DNA of 64,000 bases from Bacteroidaceae bacterium (GTDB lineage Bacteria; Bacteroidota; Bacteroidia; Bacteroidales; Bacteroidaceae): assembly GCA_024398715.1 (NCBI GenBank), contig JAKSIP010000002.1, positions 62,001-126,000 of the forward strand, in the 5' to 3' direction. The notes below the pieces were generated by a model. It ran no database searches and was not told where the DNA came from. It saw nothing but the letters and a program-made list of their open reading frames with translations. The position numbers and the translations under genes are program-made. This document shows positions 7,890 through 17,437 of this stretch, piece by piece; within the stretch, counting starts at the first letter, position 1; every line of letters starts with the position of its first letter.

Positions 7890-8891
7890 TTAGCGGCTGC
7901 GCCCGGCGTTGAAACCTCCACCGCCTCCGCCTGTTCTTGCTCCTCCGCCTGCATTTCCGCCTGCTGATATGGCGGTACGCGGAGCCGATGCGGCCGGAGT
8001 GGCCGATCTGGTAGGAGTGGTTCGGTTAACGTTCTGGGTGCTGGTAGAAGTGTTGCTTGGAACTACTCTTACAATTGTAGCTCTTTCAATAGGTGTACCT
8101 ACTGTATTGACGTTCTGACCTCTGTTTACAATACCTGCATTGGGCTGCTGAGGCTGCTGAGGCTGTTGCTGTGGTCTGGCAACCTGGGAACGGTTGGGGT
8201 TGTCCGGCCTTTGCGGATTACGCGGCATCTCCGATATGTAACGGTCATATCTCTGTGGCGGTCTGTTGCCTCCGTGTTCTGGTCCTGGTCCTGGCCCTGG
8301 TCTGTGATGTGCCGGTGTGTAACCGTATCTCCATGAGAAACTGTAATGGTAAGAACCATAGTAGAACGGATCGTAATAGAACGGGTCATAGTACCACGGA
8401 TCGTAGTAGAAAGGACTGTATATGGAATATGAAAAACGCCATGGACGGAAATGCAGATCGTAGTAGTAGTCAAGGTCCGAGTAGTAATTCAGAGCATAGG
8501 CGAATGTATGAAAACGCGAAAACCGGCTTGTGTAAAGGAAATCTGTGCTGTAATCATACAAAGCGTCGTTATATCCTTCAAGATAACTGTTGGTTCTGAT
8601 TTGGTCAATTGTCTGGCTGTTTGCTGCAACCTGCTGAGCCGCAGCTGTGGTATTGGCTGTTGTCTGCGCTGATGTGCCACGGCGATTATAGGTATCCACA
8701 TCCCAATACTCTGTACTTACAATAGGCTCCGTCTCAATTTTTGTTCCAGTCACTGCCTGTACAGGTGCGTTTACCGGTAATTTTGATGTCTGTTTTACGT
8801 CTGTGTAGATGTCCAGTCTTCTGGCACTCATAGCAACCGGGACAGCTGCCAACAGGATTAGAGTCAAGTTAATCTTTTTCATAGCTTTCAT
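7890..8891 (-). CDS. exported low-complexity Tyr/Pro/Gly-rich protein
   Basis: 333 aa (ATG at 8891, or at 8882 giving MKKINLTLILLAAVPVAMSA). After the signal peptide comes a region of ordinary composition (to about 110), with SYLEGYNDALYDYSTDFLYTSR. Next is a striking aromatic stretch (about 145-200) built from YYDP(W/F) units and ending in Tyr-His-Ser, then GPGPGPEHGG, a Pro/Gln tract and a Gly-rich C-terminus. Similar Tyr-rich exported proteins occur in other Bacteroidales, but I know no function. It lies 34 bp upstream of the FadL-like gene on the same strand, so co-expression is likely. A cell-envelope structural role is a guess. Confidence 0.65.
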   Translation of the reverse strand: MKAMKKINLTLILLAAVPVAMSARRLDIYTDVKQTSKLPVNAPVQAVTGTKIETEPIVSTEYWDVDTYNRRGTSAQTTANTTAAAQQVAANSQTIDQIRTNSYLEGYNDALYDYSTDFLYTSRFSRFHTFAYALNYYSDLDYYYDLHFRPWRFSYSIYSPFYYDPWYYDPFYYDPFYYGSYHYSFSWRYGYTPAHHRPGPGPGPEHGGNRPPQRYDRYISEMPRNPQRPDNPNRSQVARPQQQPQQPQQPNAGIVNRGQNVNTVGTPIERATIVRVVPSNTSTSTQNVNRTTPTRSATPAASAPRTAISAGGNAGGGARTGGGGGGFNAGRSR

Positions 8892-8958
8892 TGATTAAAA
8901 GTTATACTTATTTCACCACTCTCTATCTTTATATATACAGTTCCCGTCCTCCAGTTAA

Positions 8959-9006
8959 ATTGTCCAAAGTATATTGCATTCCGCATGCGCATATACCTTG
9001 GACAAT
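8959..9006 (-). terminator. long hairpin after the GH3 gene
   Basis: A 16-bp inverted repeat, ATTGTCCAAAGTATAT and ATATACCTTGGACAAT, with one mismatch. It encloses a loop that itself contains GCAT/ATGC. It begins 15 bp after the GH3 stop on the minus strand. No strong T run follows, so it may be an mRNA-stabilising or attenuating structure rather than a classical terminator. Confidence 0.5.
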
Positions 9007-9020
9007 AACATGGTGTCTTA

Positions 9021-11648
9021 TTATTTTACGGTAAGGTCAAGTGACTGGAGATCCATGTCACGTGATGAGTTACCGTACATGATTTTGTACTGGCCTGCAA
9101 AAGGTTTCAGATCCTGTGCATCTGCGCTGTAGTAAGAGAATGCATCGGCATCGAGAGTAAGTTTTACAACCTGCTGTGCACCTGCGGCTACTTCAACGCG
9201 TTTGTAAGCCTTGAGAGATTTGATAGGAGCTTCGGGGTTGGTAAGACTCTTGACATATACCTGAACAACTTCTGCACCGTCCATAGCACCGTTGTTGGTG
9301 ACAGGAATGGAGATTGTTACGCTCTTCCCGGCCTTGATTGCCTTCTTTGAAAGTTTGGCAGCACCGAACTGGAAGTCTGTGTAGCTGAGACCGTAACCGA
9401 ATGCATACTGCGGCTCGCCGCGGAAGTAACGGTATGTGTGGCCTTCCATGTTGTAGTCTTCAATGTCGGGAAGCTGGTCTGTAGATTTGTAGAATGTAAC
9501 AGGAAGCTTGCCGCATGGGTTGTAGTCACCAAAGAGAATGTCAGCAATTGCAATACCGCCTTCCTGACCTGCATACCAAGCCTGGAGCAGAGCATCGTAA
9601 TATGGCTCAACATTTGCAAAACCGATACATGAACCTGAGCAGTTTACGTAAACAACAGGTTTGCCGGTTTCACGCAGAGCCTTGAGATAGCGCTGCTGTA
9701 CTGCTGGAAGTTCAATAGTCTGACGCTCGTGACCCTCGCCCTCCTGTGAAGGTGTGATACCGCCAACGTATATGATAACTTCAGCATCTTTGTACTTTTC
9801 TGCAAGATTGTCGAATTCTGCTACTTTTCTTGCGCTCAGATTGACTGTAAGGCTTGAAAGGACACCTTCTTCTGTTGCAGATTTGTATGCAATTTCAATT
9901 GCGTATGTTTTGCCTTCTTCAACATCTACGTTGATTCCGGAACCGCCGCGGCGGCCCCAGCCTCCGAATCCGAATGCCGGACGCTCACCGAATTTGCGTT
10001 TGATTTCTCCGTTTACTGTCAACTGGTAGTCATTGCCGTTACCGTTTGCGGTGCGGATGTCGAATGTAACCTGACCTGTAAAGTTAGGAATATATTCAGC
10101 AGTGTAGAGTGCTGAGAAATTGAATGTAGGAACGCCTGCACCGAATCCGTAACCGCCTTCTGTTGCGAATTCAATCTTTTCGTCATGGCGTGAAACAATT
10201 GCTTTGCCTTCAAAATTGCTGTTGCCATAGTATTTTGCAGCGAATCCCAATTTTCCGTCTGCCTTTACGTTCTGGCTCTGTGCAACCTGAACGTATTCGT
10301 TTTCAATCTCGCAACCCTTTTCGGCAATGATCTTTGTGTTAGGCAACTTGTTCCGGATACCTTTCAGAATAGTGGTGCAGTGTGTAGGTGTACCGCTGTA
10401 GTTACCGCGCATCATAACCTCGTCATCAATGTTTGGACCAACTACTGCAATGGTTTTGAGGTCTTTGCTCAAAGGCAGTATGTTATTGTTGTTCTTAAGA
10501 AGAACAGAGCTTTCATGAGCCATAAGCAGGGCCTGGTCACGGTGCTCCTGACAGTCAATGACTTCTTTAGGAATGTTGTAGAAAGGTGAACATTCATCAG
10601 GATCAAGAAGACCAAGTGTAAAGCGGCCGCGGAGTACATAACGCAGAGCTGCATCAAGATCGGACTCTTTGATTTTGCCCTGCTGCAGACCTGCAACAAG
10701 GTTGTTGTATGCGCGTCCGCACTCAAGGTTGGCTCCGCTGATAACGGCATCGGACGATGCATCTACAGCATTTGCGTGTGTGCCGTGAGCACGCTGGTTG
10801 AACAGGTCGTTGATGGCATCGCAGTCTGTAAGAACAATACCCTCGTAACCCCATTTGTCACGCAGAATCTGAATCTGCAGACGTTCGTTGGAGCAGCACG
10901 GGTCTCCGTCAACTGCAGAATAGGCGCACATGACTTCCTGTACATTGCCTTCCTGTACCAGTGCCTTGAATGCCGGCAGGTAAGACTCCCACAGGTCACG
11001 TTCTGATACAACTGCATTGAACTGGTGGCGTTTAGGTTCCGGACCGGAGTGTACTGCGTAGTGTTTTGCACATGCATGGGTCTTGTACTGACCGTCCTTA
11101 GGATTCTGCATGCCCTTTACAACGTTCACGCCCATACGGCCAAGCAGGTACGGATCTTCTCCGAAACTCTCCTGACCACGGCCCCAGCGCGGGTCACGGA
11201 TAAGGTTTACGTTCGGTGCCCAGAATGAGAGGTTGTACTGTGCTACGTACGGATCAAGTTCTCTGTCTTTGGGACGGTTGTTCCAACGTGCGCGTGCCTC
11301 GTCGGAAACCTGGTTGTATGTGTTGAATATATTCTCGTCATCAAAAGACGATGCCATAGCGATTGATTGCGGGTAAACGGTGACATCGGCCATGCCCATA
11401 AGTCCGTGGCAAGCCTCGCCCCACCAGTTGTATCCCGGAATCTCAAGACGCTCAATTGGCATTGAACGGTTCATCATCATGCTGACTTTCTCTTCCGGTG
11501 TAAGGAGTGAAAGCAGGTTCTCAATACGGTTTTCCAGTTTCTCATCAGGATCCTGGAACGGATACTTGTAGGCGGTTTTGTCTGCAGCAATACCATTCAG
11601 GGCTATTGATGCAGCAGCCAGACCTAATGCAAAATTCTTTACTTTCAT
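9021..11648 (-). CDS. GH3 beta-glycosidase (probable beta-xylosidase/glucosidase) with PA14 insert
   Basis: 875 aa with a signal peptide (MKVKNFALGLAAASIALNGIAA), so periplasmic. The N-terminal TIM-barrel has WWGEACHG (75-82), WAPNVNLIRDPRWGRGQE (143-160), AKHYAVHSG (194-202) and the nucleophile region LTDCDA with Asp275. The alpha/beta sandwich domain is split by a PA14-like carbohydrate-binding insert (about 468-575). The fibronectin-III-like C-terminal domain ends in SLDLTVK. The WWGEACHG and TDCD signatures resemble GH3 xylosidases. Together with GH115, GH31 and GH51 in this window it points to xylan or arabinoxylan use, though no SusC/SusD pair is near. Confidence 0.9.
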   Translation of the reverse strand: MKVKNFALGLAAASIALNGIAADKTAYKYPFQDPDEKLENRIENLLSLLTPEEKVSMMMNRSMPIERLEIPGYNWWGEACHGLMGMADVTVYPQSIAMASSFDDENIFNTYNQVSDEARARWNNRPKDRELDPYVAQYNLSFWAPNVNLIRDPRWGRGQESFGEDPYLLGRMGVNVVKGMQNPKDGQYKTHACAKHYAVHSGPEPKRHQFNAVVSERDLWESYLPAFKALVQEGNVQEVMCAYSAVDGDPCCSNERLQIQILRDKWGYEGIVLTDCDAINDLFNQRAHGTHANAVDASSDAVISGANLECGRAYNNLVAGLQQGKIKESDLDAALRYVLRGRFTLGLLDPDECSPFYNIPKEVIDCQEHRDQALLMAHESSVLLKNNNNILPLSKDLKTIAVVGPNIDDEVMMRGNYSGTPTHCTTILKGIRNKLPNTKIIAEKGCEIENEYVQVAQSQNVKADGKLGFAAKYYGNSNFEGKAIVSRHDEKIEFATEGGYGFGAGVPTFNFSALYTAEYIPNFTGQVTFDIRTANGNGNDYQLTVNGEIKRKFGERPAFGFGGWGRRGGSGINVDVEEGKTYAIEIAYKSATEEGVLSSLTVNLSARKVAEFDNLAEKYKDAEVIIYVGGITPSQEGEGHERQTIELPAVQQRYLKALRETGKPVVYVNCSGSCIGFANVEPYYDALLQAWYAGQEGGIAIADILFGDYNPCGKLPVTFYKSTDQLPDIEDYNMEGHTYRYFRGEPQYAFGYGLSYTDFQFGAAKLSKKAIKAGKSVTISIPVTNNGAMDGAEVVQVYVKSLTNPEAPIKSLKAYKRVEVAAGAQQVVKLTLDADAFSYYSADAQDLKPFAGQYKIMYGNSSRDMDLQSLDLTVK

Positions 11649-11734
11649 ATTATGTTATTGTTTTTAGTGATAACTCTTTTTGTTAGACTGGGTTCAGTGT
11701 GCTAAGTTAATGAAATTTGTACACATAAATAAAA

Positions 11735-11763
11735 AAAGACTGCCATTTTTTTTGACAGTCTTT
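11735..11763 (-). terminator. intrinsic terminator of the outer-membrane protein gene
   Basis: On the minus strand, an AAAGACTG / CAGTCTTT stem is followed by seven T residues. It lies 30 bp after the stop of the barrel gene at 11793 and separates it from GH3, which must therefore have its own promoter. Confidence 0.75.
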
Positions 11764-11792
11764 CTCTATTTGACAATAAAAATGATTTATAA

Positions 11793-12818
11793 TCAGTTCT
11801 TGCTGAAAATTTTAAGGAAATCAACGTTCCAGTTGATGCCGATGTTGGCAGACAAACACTTAGGAGTGTTGATTGCATAACTTCCGTTTGTCTGCTCTCC
11901 GAAAGAATCGCTTACAAAACAGAACAGACGCAGGTCTGAATAGTTCTTTATAGGTCTGAAATCTACTCTTGCAGATACTGTGTGAAGCTTTGTTCCGTCC
12001 AAAACCATGTAGTCAACTTGGTTTCCGTCGTTGTAGTCAAATGAGTATTTGAGACCTAATTCAACGCGGTCGTTCTCTCCAAAGCGCAATCTGAAATCGG
12101 CAACTGCTGTAAAGTCCTTGAAGAACTTGTAGTTTTCCATGTCTGCTCTGTTGATAAAGTCAAGGTCCAGATAGCCGTTTTCGAATTCAAAACGGTTACC
12201 CAAAGCTATGTAGTTCATGAATTTGCCTTTTTCATAACCTACAAAGTTTGCAGAATATGCGGTCTGGAACCAGTCGTGCTCACCGTACCACATAATATTG
12301 TATTGCATAAGGTCTCTGTTGTCACTAGTAAGGAATCTGAAAGGACTTGAAGTTACCTGAAAATTAATCTGGTCTGTTTCGTTGTTGAAGTTATATGCAA
12401 CCAAGGCTCCCAGCTGATAAACTTCTGACTGCTGCCAGAATTCAGATCCGTGATAAACTTCAATATCATCTGAATCAAATTCCCATGTTCCAATCAGGCT
12501 GAACATTTGACCTGCAGAGAAAGACCAGTTGTTAAGGTCATAATTGAGTGTCAAATCATCGATAGTATTCCAAAAGCCATAATAGATTTCTGAAAGATTG
12601 TGCTCGTATTTAAATGTGAGACCGTCAAAAAGAGTGGCCTCAACTCCCAATATGGCGTAATCTGCAAAGAATCCAGCAGCTTCCGGCAAGCGTTCCTTAC
12701 CTTCGAAACTCTGGTTGTAACCAAAGCGTGTTCTCAAACTTAAGTCATCTAAAGATGCTGCACTGACTGTAATTGCGGTAAGTGCAAAAAACAAAATGAC
12801 GCTAAGAAATTTCTTCAT
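11793..12818 (-). CDS. outer-membrane porin-like beta-barrel protein
   Basis: 341 aa with a signal peptide (MKKFLSVILFFALTAITVSA). The rest is alternating polar/hydrophobic strands with many Tyr, Phe, Asp and Asn. Features such as FSAGQMFSLIG and RFGENDRVELGLKYSF resemble phosphate-selective-porin-like (OprO/OprP) barrels; the fit is at fold level only. The C-terminus is LKIFSKN rather than the usual aromatic end. It lies downstream of pfkA on the same strand with a 48-bp spacer, and is terminated at 11735-11763. Confidence 0.65.
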   Translation of the reverse strand: MKKFLSVILFFALTAITVSAASLDDLSLRTRFGYNQSFEGKERLPEAAGFFADYAILGVEATLFDGLTFKYEHNLSEIYYGFWNTIDDLTLNYDLNNWSFSAGQMFSLIGTWEFDSDDIEVYHGSEFWQQSEVYQLGALVAYNFNNETDQINFQVTSSPFRFLTSDNRDLMQYNIMWYGEHDWFQTAYSANFVGYEKGKFMNYIALGNRFEFENGYLDLDFINRADMENYKFFKDFTAVADFRLRFGENDRVELGLKYSFDYNDGNQVDYMVLDGTKLHTVSARVDFRPIKNYSDLRLFCFVSDSFGEQTNGSYAINTPKCLSANIGINWNVDFLKIFSKN

Positions 12819-12866
12819 TTTTCGTTAAAATTTTTTTTGATTGTTATTAATAGTGTTATCGGTTAT

Positions 12867-13856
12867 TTATCTGCTTATAATGTTTGAAATTTCGTACAGA
12901 TTGTGCGGAATGGAGTTGTGCTTTGAACAGGCATCGTCAAACGGTACATATGCTATTTTTCCTGCTGTGTACCCGATCATCTGCCCTGATATGCCATTCA
13001 GCAAAGCTTCTACCGCTTTGTTCCCCAGTATGCTTGCAAGGACACGGTCTGTTGCGGTAGGGGAGCCTCCACGCTGGATGTGACCAAGATTGGTAGAACG
13101 GATATCATATTCCGGAAGTATCTTTTTTACCTTTTCCGCAACCTCCTGGGCCCCGCCTTCACTGCCCCCTTCAGCAACCAGAATAATGCCGCTGGTCTTG
13201 TTCTTGCGGCGTTCATGCTGCAGGTAGTGGCAAAGTTTGTCTATGTCAATAGGTTCTTCGGGAACAAGAATTGACTCAGCGCCTGTTGCAAGACCTGTCT
13301 GAACCGCAATGAAACCGGAATGACGCCCCATGACCTCCACAAAAAACAGCAGATTATGGCTTTCTGCAGTATCTCTTATCTTGTCAATGGCTTCCATAGC
13401 CGTGTTGGTGGCGGTGTCGTAACCTATTGTCATATCGGTACCGTATATGTCATTGTCAATAGTACCCGGAATGCCTACAACAGGCAGTCCGAATCTGTTG
13501 TACAATTCTCTGGCACCGCGGAATGAACCGTCTCCACCTATTACCACAAGGGCTTCAATCCCTTCTTCTTTAAGATTATTGTATGCAGTCTGCTGGCATT
13601 CGGGTAATTTGAATTCCAGACAACGTGCAGACTTGAGCATGGTACCTCCCTGAGATATTATTTTTGAGACTGTGTGGCGTTCCATTGGAAGAAACATCTT
13701 GTCCAGCAGACCCTTATATCCTCTGCGGATTCCGACAACCTCCATACCATAGTGAATTGCGGTACGGACCACTGCGCGGATTGCAGCATTCATGCCGGGA
13801 GCATCGCCTCCCGATGTCAGAACTCCAATTTTTTTGAAATCAGTCATTTGTGCCAT
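12867..13856 (-). CDS. pfkA: ATP-dependent 6-phosphofructokinase
   Basis: Phosphorylates fructose 6-phosphate to the 1,6-bisphosphate, the committed step of glycolysis. ATG at 13856 gives 329 aa, MAQMTDFKKIGVLTSGGDAPGMN; ATG at 13847 is an alternative. GGDGS has Gly110 and PGTIDND has Gly131 and catalytic Asp134. These two glycines mark the ATP-using enzymes; PPi-using enzymes carry Asp and Lys there. MGRHSGF and the C-terminal HIQRGG are also present. The upstream region shared with GH115 holds a divergent -7 element (13877-13884). Confidence 0.93.
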   Translation of the reverse strand: MAQMTDFKKIGVLTSGGDAPGMNAAIRAVVRTAIHYGMEVVGIRRGYKGLLDKMFLPMERHTVSKIISQGGTMLKSARCLEFKLPECQQTAYNNLKEEGIEALVVIGGDGSFRGARELYNRFGLPVVGIPGTIDNDIYGTDMTIGYDTATNTAMEAIDKIRDTAESHNLLFFVEVMGRHSGFIAVQTGLATGAESILVPEEPIDIDKLCHYLQHERRKNKTSGIILVAEGGSEGGAQEVAEKVKKILPEYDIRSTNLGHIQRGGSPTATDRVLASILGNKAVEALLNGISGQMIGYTAGKIAYVPFDDACSKHNSIPHNLYEISNIISR

Positions 13857-13876
13857 ACCATTCCGGAATTGTTGCG

Positions 13877-13884
13877 CAAAAGTA
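13877..13884 (-). promoter_or_regulatory. -7 element of pfkA
   Basis: TACTTTTG on the minus strand matches TAnnTTTG and lies 21 nt before the chosen start codon. No clear TTTG -33 box is seen at the right distance. Confidence 0.45.
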
Positions 13885-13926
13885 CTATTTTTTTTATTAT
13901 GTATGTGGATTTGAAAATACTTTTCG

Positions 13927-13934
13927 TATATTCG
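13927..13934 (+). promoter_or_regulatory. probable -7 element of the GH115 gene (TATATTCG)
   Basis: TATATTCGCAA lies 31 nt before the ATG. The same string occurs before the acetolactate decarboxylase gene (50705-50712), and TATCTTCGCA before the DUF4468 gene (2277-2284). It looks like a TAnnTTCG variant of the usual TAnnTTTG. No good -33 box was found. Confidence 0.4.
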
Positions 13935-13964
13935 CAAGCTAAAGTGTTTATAAACAACGTCAAT

Positions 13965-16544
13965 ATGAAAAAGTTCTTTTTATTGGGCCTTTTTGCAATA
14001 TGCACTGTTTTTTGCGCATATGCAATGGATAACAAAGGTATCAGTTTCAACAGTCCGTCAGCGGACAGGTTTTCAGTTATCGAGAATGGAATAGCATTGC
14101 CAATTCTTATTGATCCGTCAGACAACTCTGCAGTACAGATTGCGGCAAAAGCCTTGCAGAAAGATTTGTGGACTGTATGTGGGAAAAGACGTAAACCTGC
14201 CATACTGAACGAACCCAAACAGGGTACAAAAAATCTGATTATTGTAGGCTCAATGGAGAGCAAGTTCATCAAACAGCTGGTCAAGGCAAAAAAAATCAAC
14301 GGCAAGGACTTGAACGGCAAGTGTGAAAAATACATCATGACTATGGTCAAGAACCCTATGGAGGGTGTTGAAGAAGCCCTTGTCATTGCGGGCAGTGACC
14401 GTCGCGGTGCCGTTTACGGTATATATGAACTCAGTGAGCAGATAGGTGTATCTCCATGGTATTTCTGGGCCGATGTGCCGGTTGCAAAACAGCGCAATGT
14501 ATCTCTTGTACGCGGTACTTATACTGCCGGTGAACCTGCAGTCCGCTACCGTGGTATTTTCCTCAACGACGAGGCTCCCTGTCTTACAAGCTGGGTCAAG
14601 AACCATTATGGGACAGACTTTGGAGGTCACGAGTTCTATGCAGACTGCTTTGAACTGATTCTGCGCTTGCGCGGCAACTTCATGTGGCCGGCCATGTGGG
14701 GTTGGGCTTTCTATGCCGATGATCCTGAAAACAGCAAGACTGCAGATGAAATGGGTGTAATCATGGGAACAAGCCACCATGAACCCATGGCACGCAACCA
14801 TCAGGAATATGCCCGCAACCGTGGCGCGTACGGTGCATGGGACTACAATACAAATCCCGAAGGTCTGGACCGTTTCTTCCGCGAGGGTATTGAACGCTCC
14901 ATCGACAACGAGGATCTTGTGACAATCGGTATGCGCGGTGATGGTGATGCCGCTCTTGGTGGCGACGGTGTGAATTCCGATGAGGAAAACATTGCTTCTC
15001 TTGAGAAGGTAATAGCAGCACAGCGCAATATAATCAAAGAGGTTACAGGCAAACCGGCTGAAAAGCGCCAGCAGGTATGGGCTCTCTACAAAGAGGTTCA
15101 GATTTACTACGAAAAGGGCTTGCGTGTTCCCGACGATGTCATTATTCTTCTGAGCGATGACAACTGGGGCGATGTACGCCGTTTGCCGAATGCAGAAGAA
15201 CGTAAGCGCAAAGGAGGCTGGGGTATGTATTACCATGTTGACTATGTTGGTGCTCCGCGTAACTCAAAGTGGCTCAATATCACTCCAATACAGCACATGT
15301 GGGAGCAGATGCAACTTACATACAAGTATGGTGTTGACAAGATCTGGGTTCTCAATGTTGGTGATCTGAAACCTATGGAATATCCTATTACCCTGTTCCT
15401 GAACATGGCATGGAATCCTACAGAGTTCACTGCTGAGAATCTTCTTGACCACACCGTTGAGTTCTGTGCCCAGCAGTTCGGTGCCGACCAGGCTGCAGAG
15501 GCTGCACGCATTCTCAATCTGTACAGCAAATATGCCGGACGTGTAACGGCAGAGATGCTCGATGCCCGCACCTATAACCTTGAAACAGGGGAGTGGGCTC
15601 AGGTCTGCAACGATTTTGTACGTCTTGAGGCAGAGGCATTGCGCCAGTATCTGAAACTTGATGAAGGTTGCCGTGATGCTTACCAGCAGATTATTCTGTT
15701 CCCTATACAGGCTCTGGGCAATGTTTACGACATGTATTATGCACAGGCCATGAACCAGAAACTTGCCCGGAACAATGACCCCGATGCCAACATCTGGGCA
15801 GACCGTGTTCATGCCGATTTCCTGCGCGATGCTGAACTCATGAAATATTACAACAAAGAGATGGCAGGCGGCAAATGGGATGGCATGATGACTCAGAAAC
15901 ATATTGGTTACCGCAGCTGGAATGATAATTTCCGCGCTGATACCGAACCTGCTACAACGCGTGTTGCAGATACCATCCAAGGTGGATTTGTATTCTCTCC
16001 GTCAAACGGATATTTAGCAATGGAAGCCGAGCATTTCTTTGCAAAGACCGATGCCGCTGCCTCAAAGGGCAAGACTGCTGCCCAGTGGCAGGCAATTCCG
16101 TTCCACGGACGTACCCGCAGCGGTATGGCTCTGTTCCCGTACGATGCTCCGCGTGACGGTGCAAGCCTTACCTACAAGTTCTCTCTTCCGGAAGACGTCA
16201 GCAAGGTTACGCTGCATGCCATAGTCAATGCAACGCTTCCGTTCTACCGTGCCGAGGGTCACCGCTACATGGTCTCTGTTGACGGCGGACAGGCTGTTGA
16301 GGTCAATTTCAACTCACGCCTCAACGAGGATCCAGCCAATGTCTATAGCATATACTATCCTACGGTTGCTGGCCGTGTTGTAGAGACAACTCTTGAACTG
16401 GATTTGGGCAGCGCCCAGGATGGTTTGCACACCATGACAATCTCTCCAATTGAGCCGGGTACCGTATTCCAGAAGTTTGTGCTGGACTTTGGCGGTTATC
16501 AGAAGAGTTTCCTCTTTATGGACGAATCTCCGCTCAAACGCTGA
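13965..16544 (+). CDS. GH115 xylan alpha-1,2-glucuronidase
   Basis: 859 aa from ATG 13965, which starts a signal peptide (MKKFFLLGLFAICTVFCAYA). The long upstream open frame runs through the pfkA promoter and is not real. After a short beta domain the catalytic part carries GH115 landmarks: AVYGIYELSEQIGVSPWYFWADV, VRYRGIFLNDE, LRGNFMWPAMWGWAF, MGTSHHEPM, and YHVDYVGAPRN. A C-terminal beta-sandwich region (about 690-850) begins at GYLAMEAEHF. The enzyme removes (4-O-methyl)glucuronic acid side chains from xylan, probably in the periplasm. A strong terminator follows, so it appears monocistronic. Confidence 0.92.
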   Translation: MKKFFLLGLFAICTVFCAYAMDNKGISFNSPSADRFSVIENGIALPILIDPSDNSAVQIAAKALQKDLWTVCGKRRKPAILNEPKQGTKNLIIVGSMESKFIKQLVKAKKINGKDLNGKCEKYIMTMVKNPMEGVEEALVIAGSDRRGAVYGIYELSEQIGVSPWYFWADVPVAKQRNVSLVRGTYTAGEPAVRYRGIFLNDEAPCLTSWVKNHYGTDFGGHEFYADCFELILRLRGNFMWPAMWGWAFYADDPENSKTADEMGVIMGTSHHEPMARNHQEYARNRGAYGAWDYNTNPEGLDRFFREGIERSIDNEDLVTIGMRGDGDAALGGDGVNSDEENIASLEKVIAAQRNIIKEVTGKPAEKRQQVWALYKEVQIYYEKGLRVPDDVIILLSDDNWGDVRRLPNAEERKRKGGWGMYYHVDYVGAPRNSKWLNITPIQHMWEQMQLTYKYGVDKIWVLNVGDLKPMEYPITLFLNMAWNPTEFTAENLLDHTVEFCAQQFGADQAAEAARILNLYSKYAGRVTAEMLDARTYNLETGEWAQVCNDFVRLEAEALRQYLKLDEGCRDAYQQIILFPIQALGNVYDMYYAQAMNQKLARNNDPDANIWADRVHADFLRDAELMKYYNKEMAGGKWDGMMTQKHIGYRSWNDNFRADTEPATTRVADTIQGGFVFSPSNGYLAMEAEHFFAKTDAAASKGKTAAQWQAIPFHGRTRSGMALFPYDAPRDGASLTYKFSLPEDVSKVTLHAIVNATLPFYRAEGHRYMVSVDGGQAVEVNFNSRLNEDPANVYSIYYPTVAGRVVETTLELDLGSAQDGLHTMTISPIEPGTVFQKFVLDFGGYQKSFLFMDESPLKR

Positions 16545-16575
16545 TTGCTGAATAAGTGATTGCAGAAAAATGTGG

Positions 16576-16619
16576 CAGGTTCCGTTAGTTTGACTACTGA
16601 CGGAACCTGTCTCTTTTTT
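16576..16619 (+). terminator. intrinsic terminator of the GH115 gene
   Basis: A 14-bp stem, CAGGTTCCGTTAGT with ACTGACGGAACCTG, and a short loop, followed by CTCTTTTTT. The next 100 bp (16620-16723) hold no ORF or motif that I recognise. Confidence 0.85.
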
Positions 16620-16723
16620 CACTCCGCCAAAAGCCAGTGTTCAATTCAATTCGGAACGTGCATTTGCCGCACGGTCTTAGTAGATAACCATACAGCTAAC
16701 TGCGAGCGTCTGAGGTCATCAGA

Positions 16724-17395
16724 TTAGCGGTAGTGGTTGAACAGGATGCCAAGATGGAGGCGCGGACCTGTTGTAAAGTCGTTGGACCAATGCGTAACAT
16801 TGAGAATAACGTCCAGCATGCAATTCAAGGAAATCTTATCTGTCAGCGGAAACTCAATGCCTATATAAGGAGTAATAGCCATGAAACCGTATTTGCGGTA
16901 AGAGGCATTTTCTTCTACAATATAATCGTCAAGATTTTTTGAATAGAGGGTCAAATTACTGTAAGAACCGCCGCCGATGGCACCGCCTGCATAAAAACTT
17001 ACATAACTGAAGTCATATATCCAGTCTGCAAGAAAGCCTCCCCATGTTATGCGGCAGAAACTGCCGTTGCCGGCATAATTGCGAGCAGAAAAGTATCCTT
17101 CGCCACCTACGCGGAAGTTTGGCAACAGATAGACACGTGCAACACCGCCTATACCGAACGGCAATCCGGCTGTGCGGTTAATGGTAAGGATTTCGTTCTG
17201 ACTGTTGTTAATGTTGAATTCCTTACTTGAAATAAAGCCTGAATGAATCATCATTCCGCCCGAGCAGCCGTAATACATGAACGGTTCTCTTGCATTCAGT
17301 ACAGTGCATTTAAGACAGAGTATGAATGCAATAAATGCAATTATGGTAAAACGGTGAATAATAGACGGTATAATAGACTTTGTTGTCACATTCAT
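16724..17395 (-). CDS. small outer-membrane beta-barrel protein
   Basis: 223 aa. The N-terminus has a long hydrophobic segment (about 14-33) acting as signal peptide (cleavage near LNAREP). The mature part shows short glycine-rich amphipathic strands (VGGEGYFSARNY, FYAGGAIGGGSYSNL, ITPYIGIEFPL) and ends in LHLGILFNHYR. This fits an eight-strand barrel of the OmpA/OmpW fold class; no specific family recognised. It is followed by no convincing terminator. TATCTTCG at 17428-17421 may be its -7 element. Confidence 0.55.
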   Translation of the reverse strand: MNVTTKSIIPSIIHRFTIIAFIAFILCLKCTVLNAREPFMYYGCSGGMMIHSGFISSKEFNINNSQNEILTINRTAGLPFGIGGVARVYLLPNFRVGGEGYFSARNYAGNGSFCRITWGGFLADWIYDFSYVSFYAGGAIGGGSYSNLTLYSKNLDDYIVEENASYRKYGFMAITPYIGIEFPLTDKISLNCMLDVILNVTHWSNDFTTGPRLHLGILFNHYR

Positions 17396-17437
17396 ATAGA
17401 GTGCTGTTGGGAATCCGCCGCGAAGATAATGAATAAT

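Noticed and set aside
14250-15236. 328-codon minus-strand open frame
   Set aside because: Lies wholly within the GH115 gene and reads as low-quality Cys/His-rich sequence; shadow frame.
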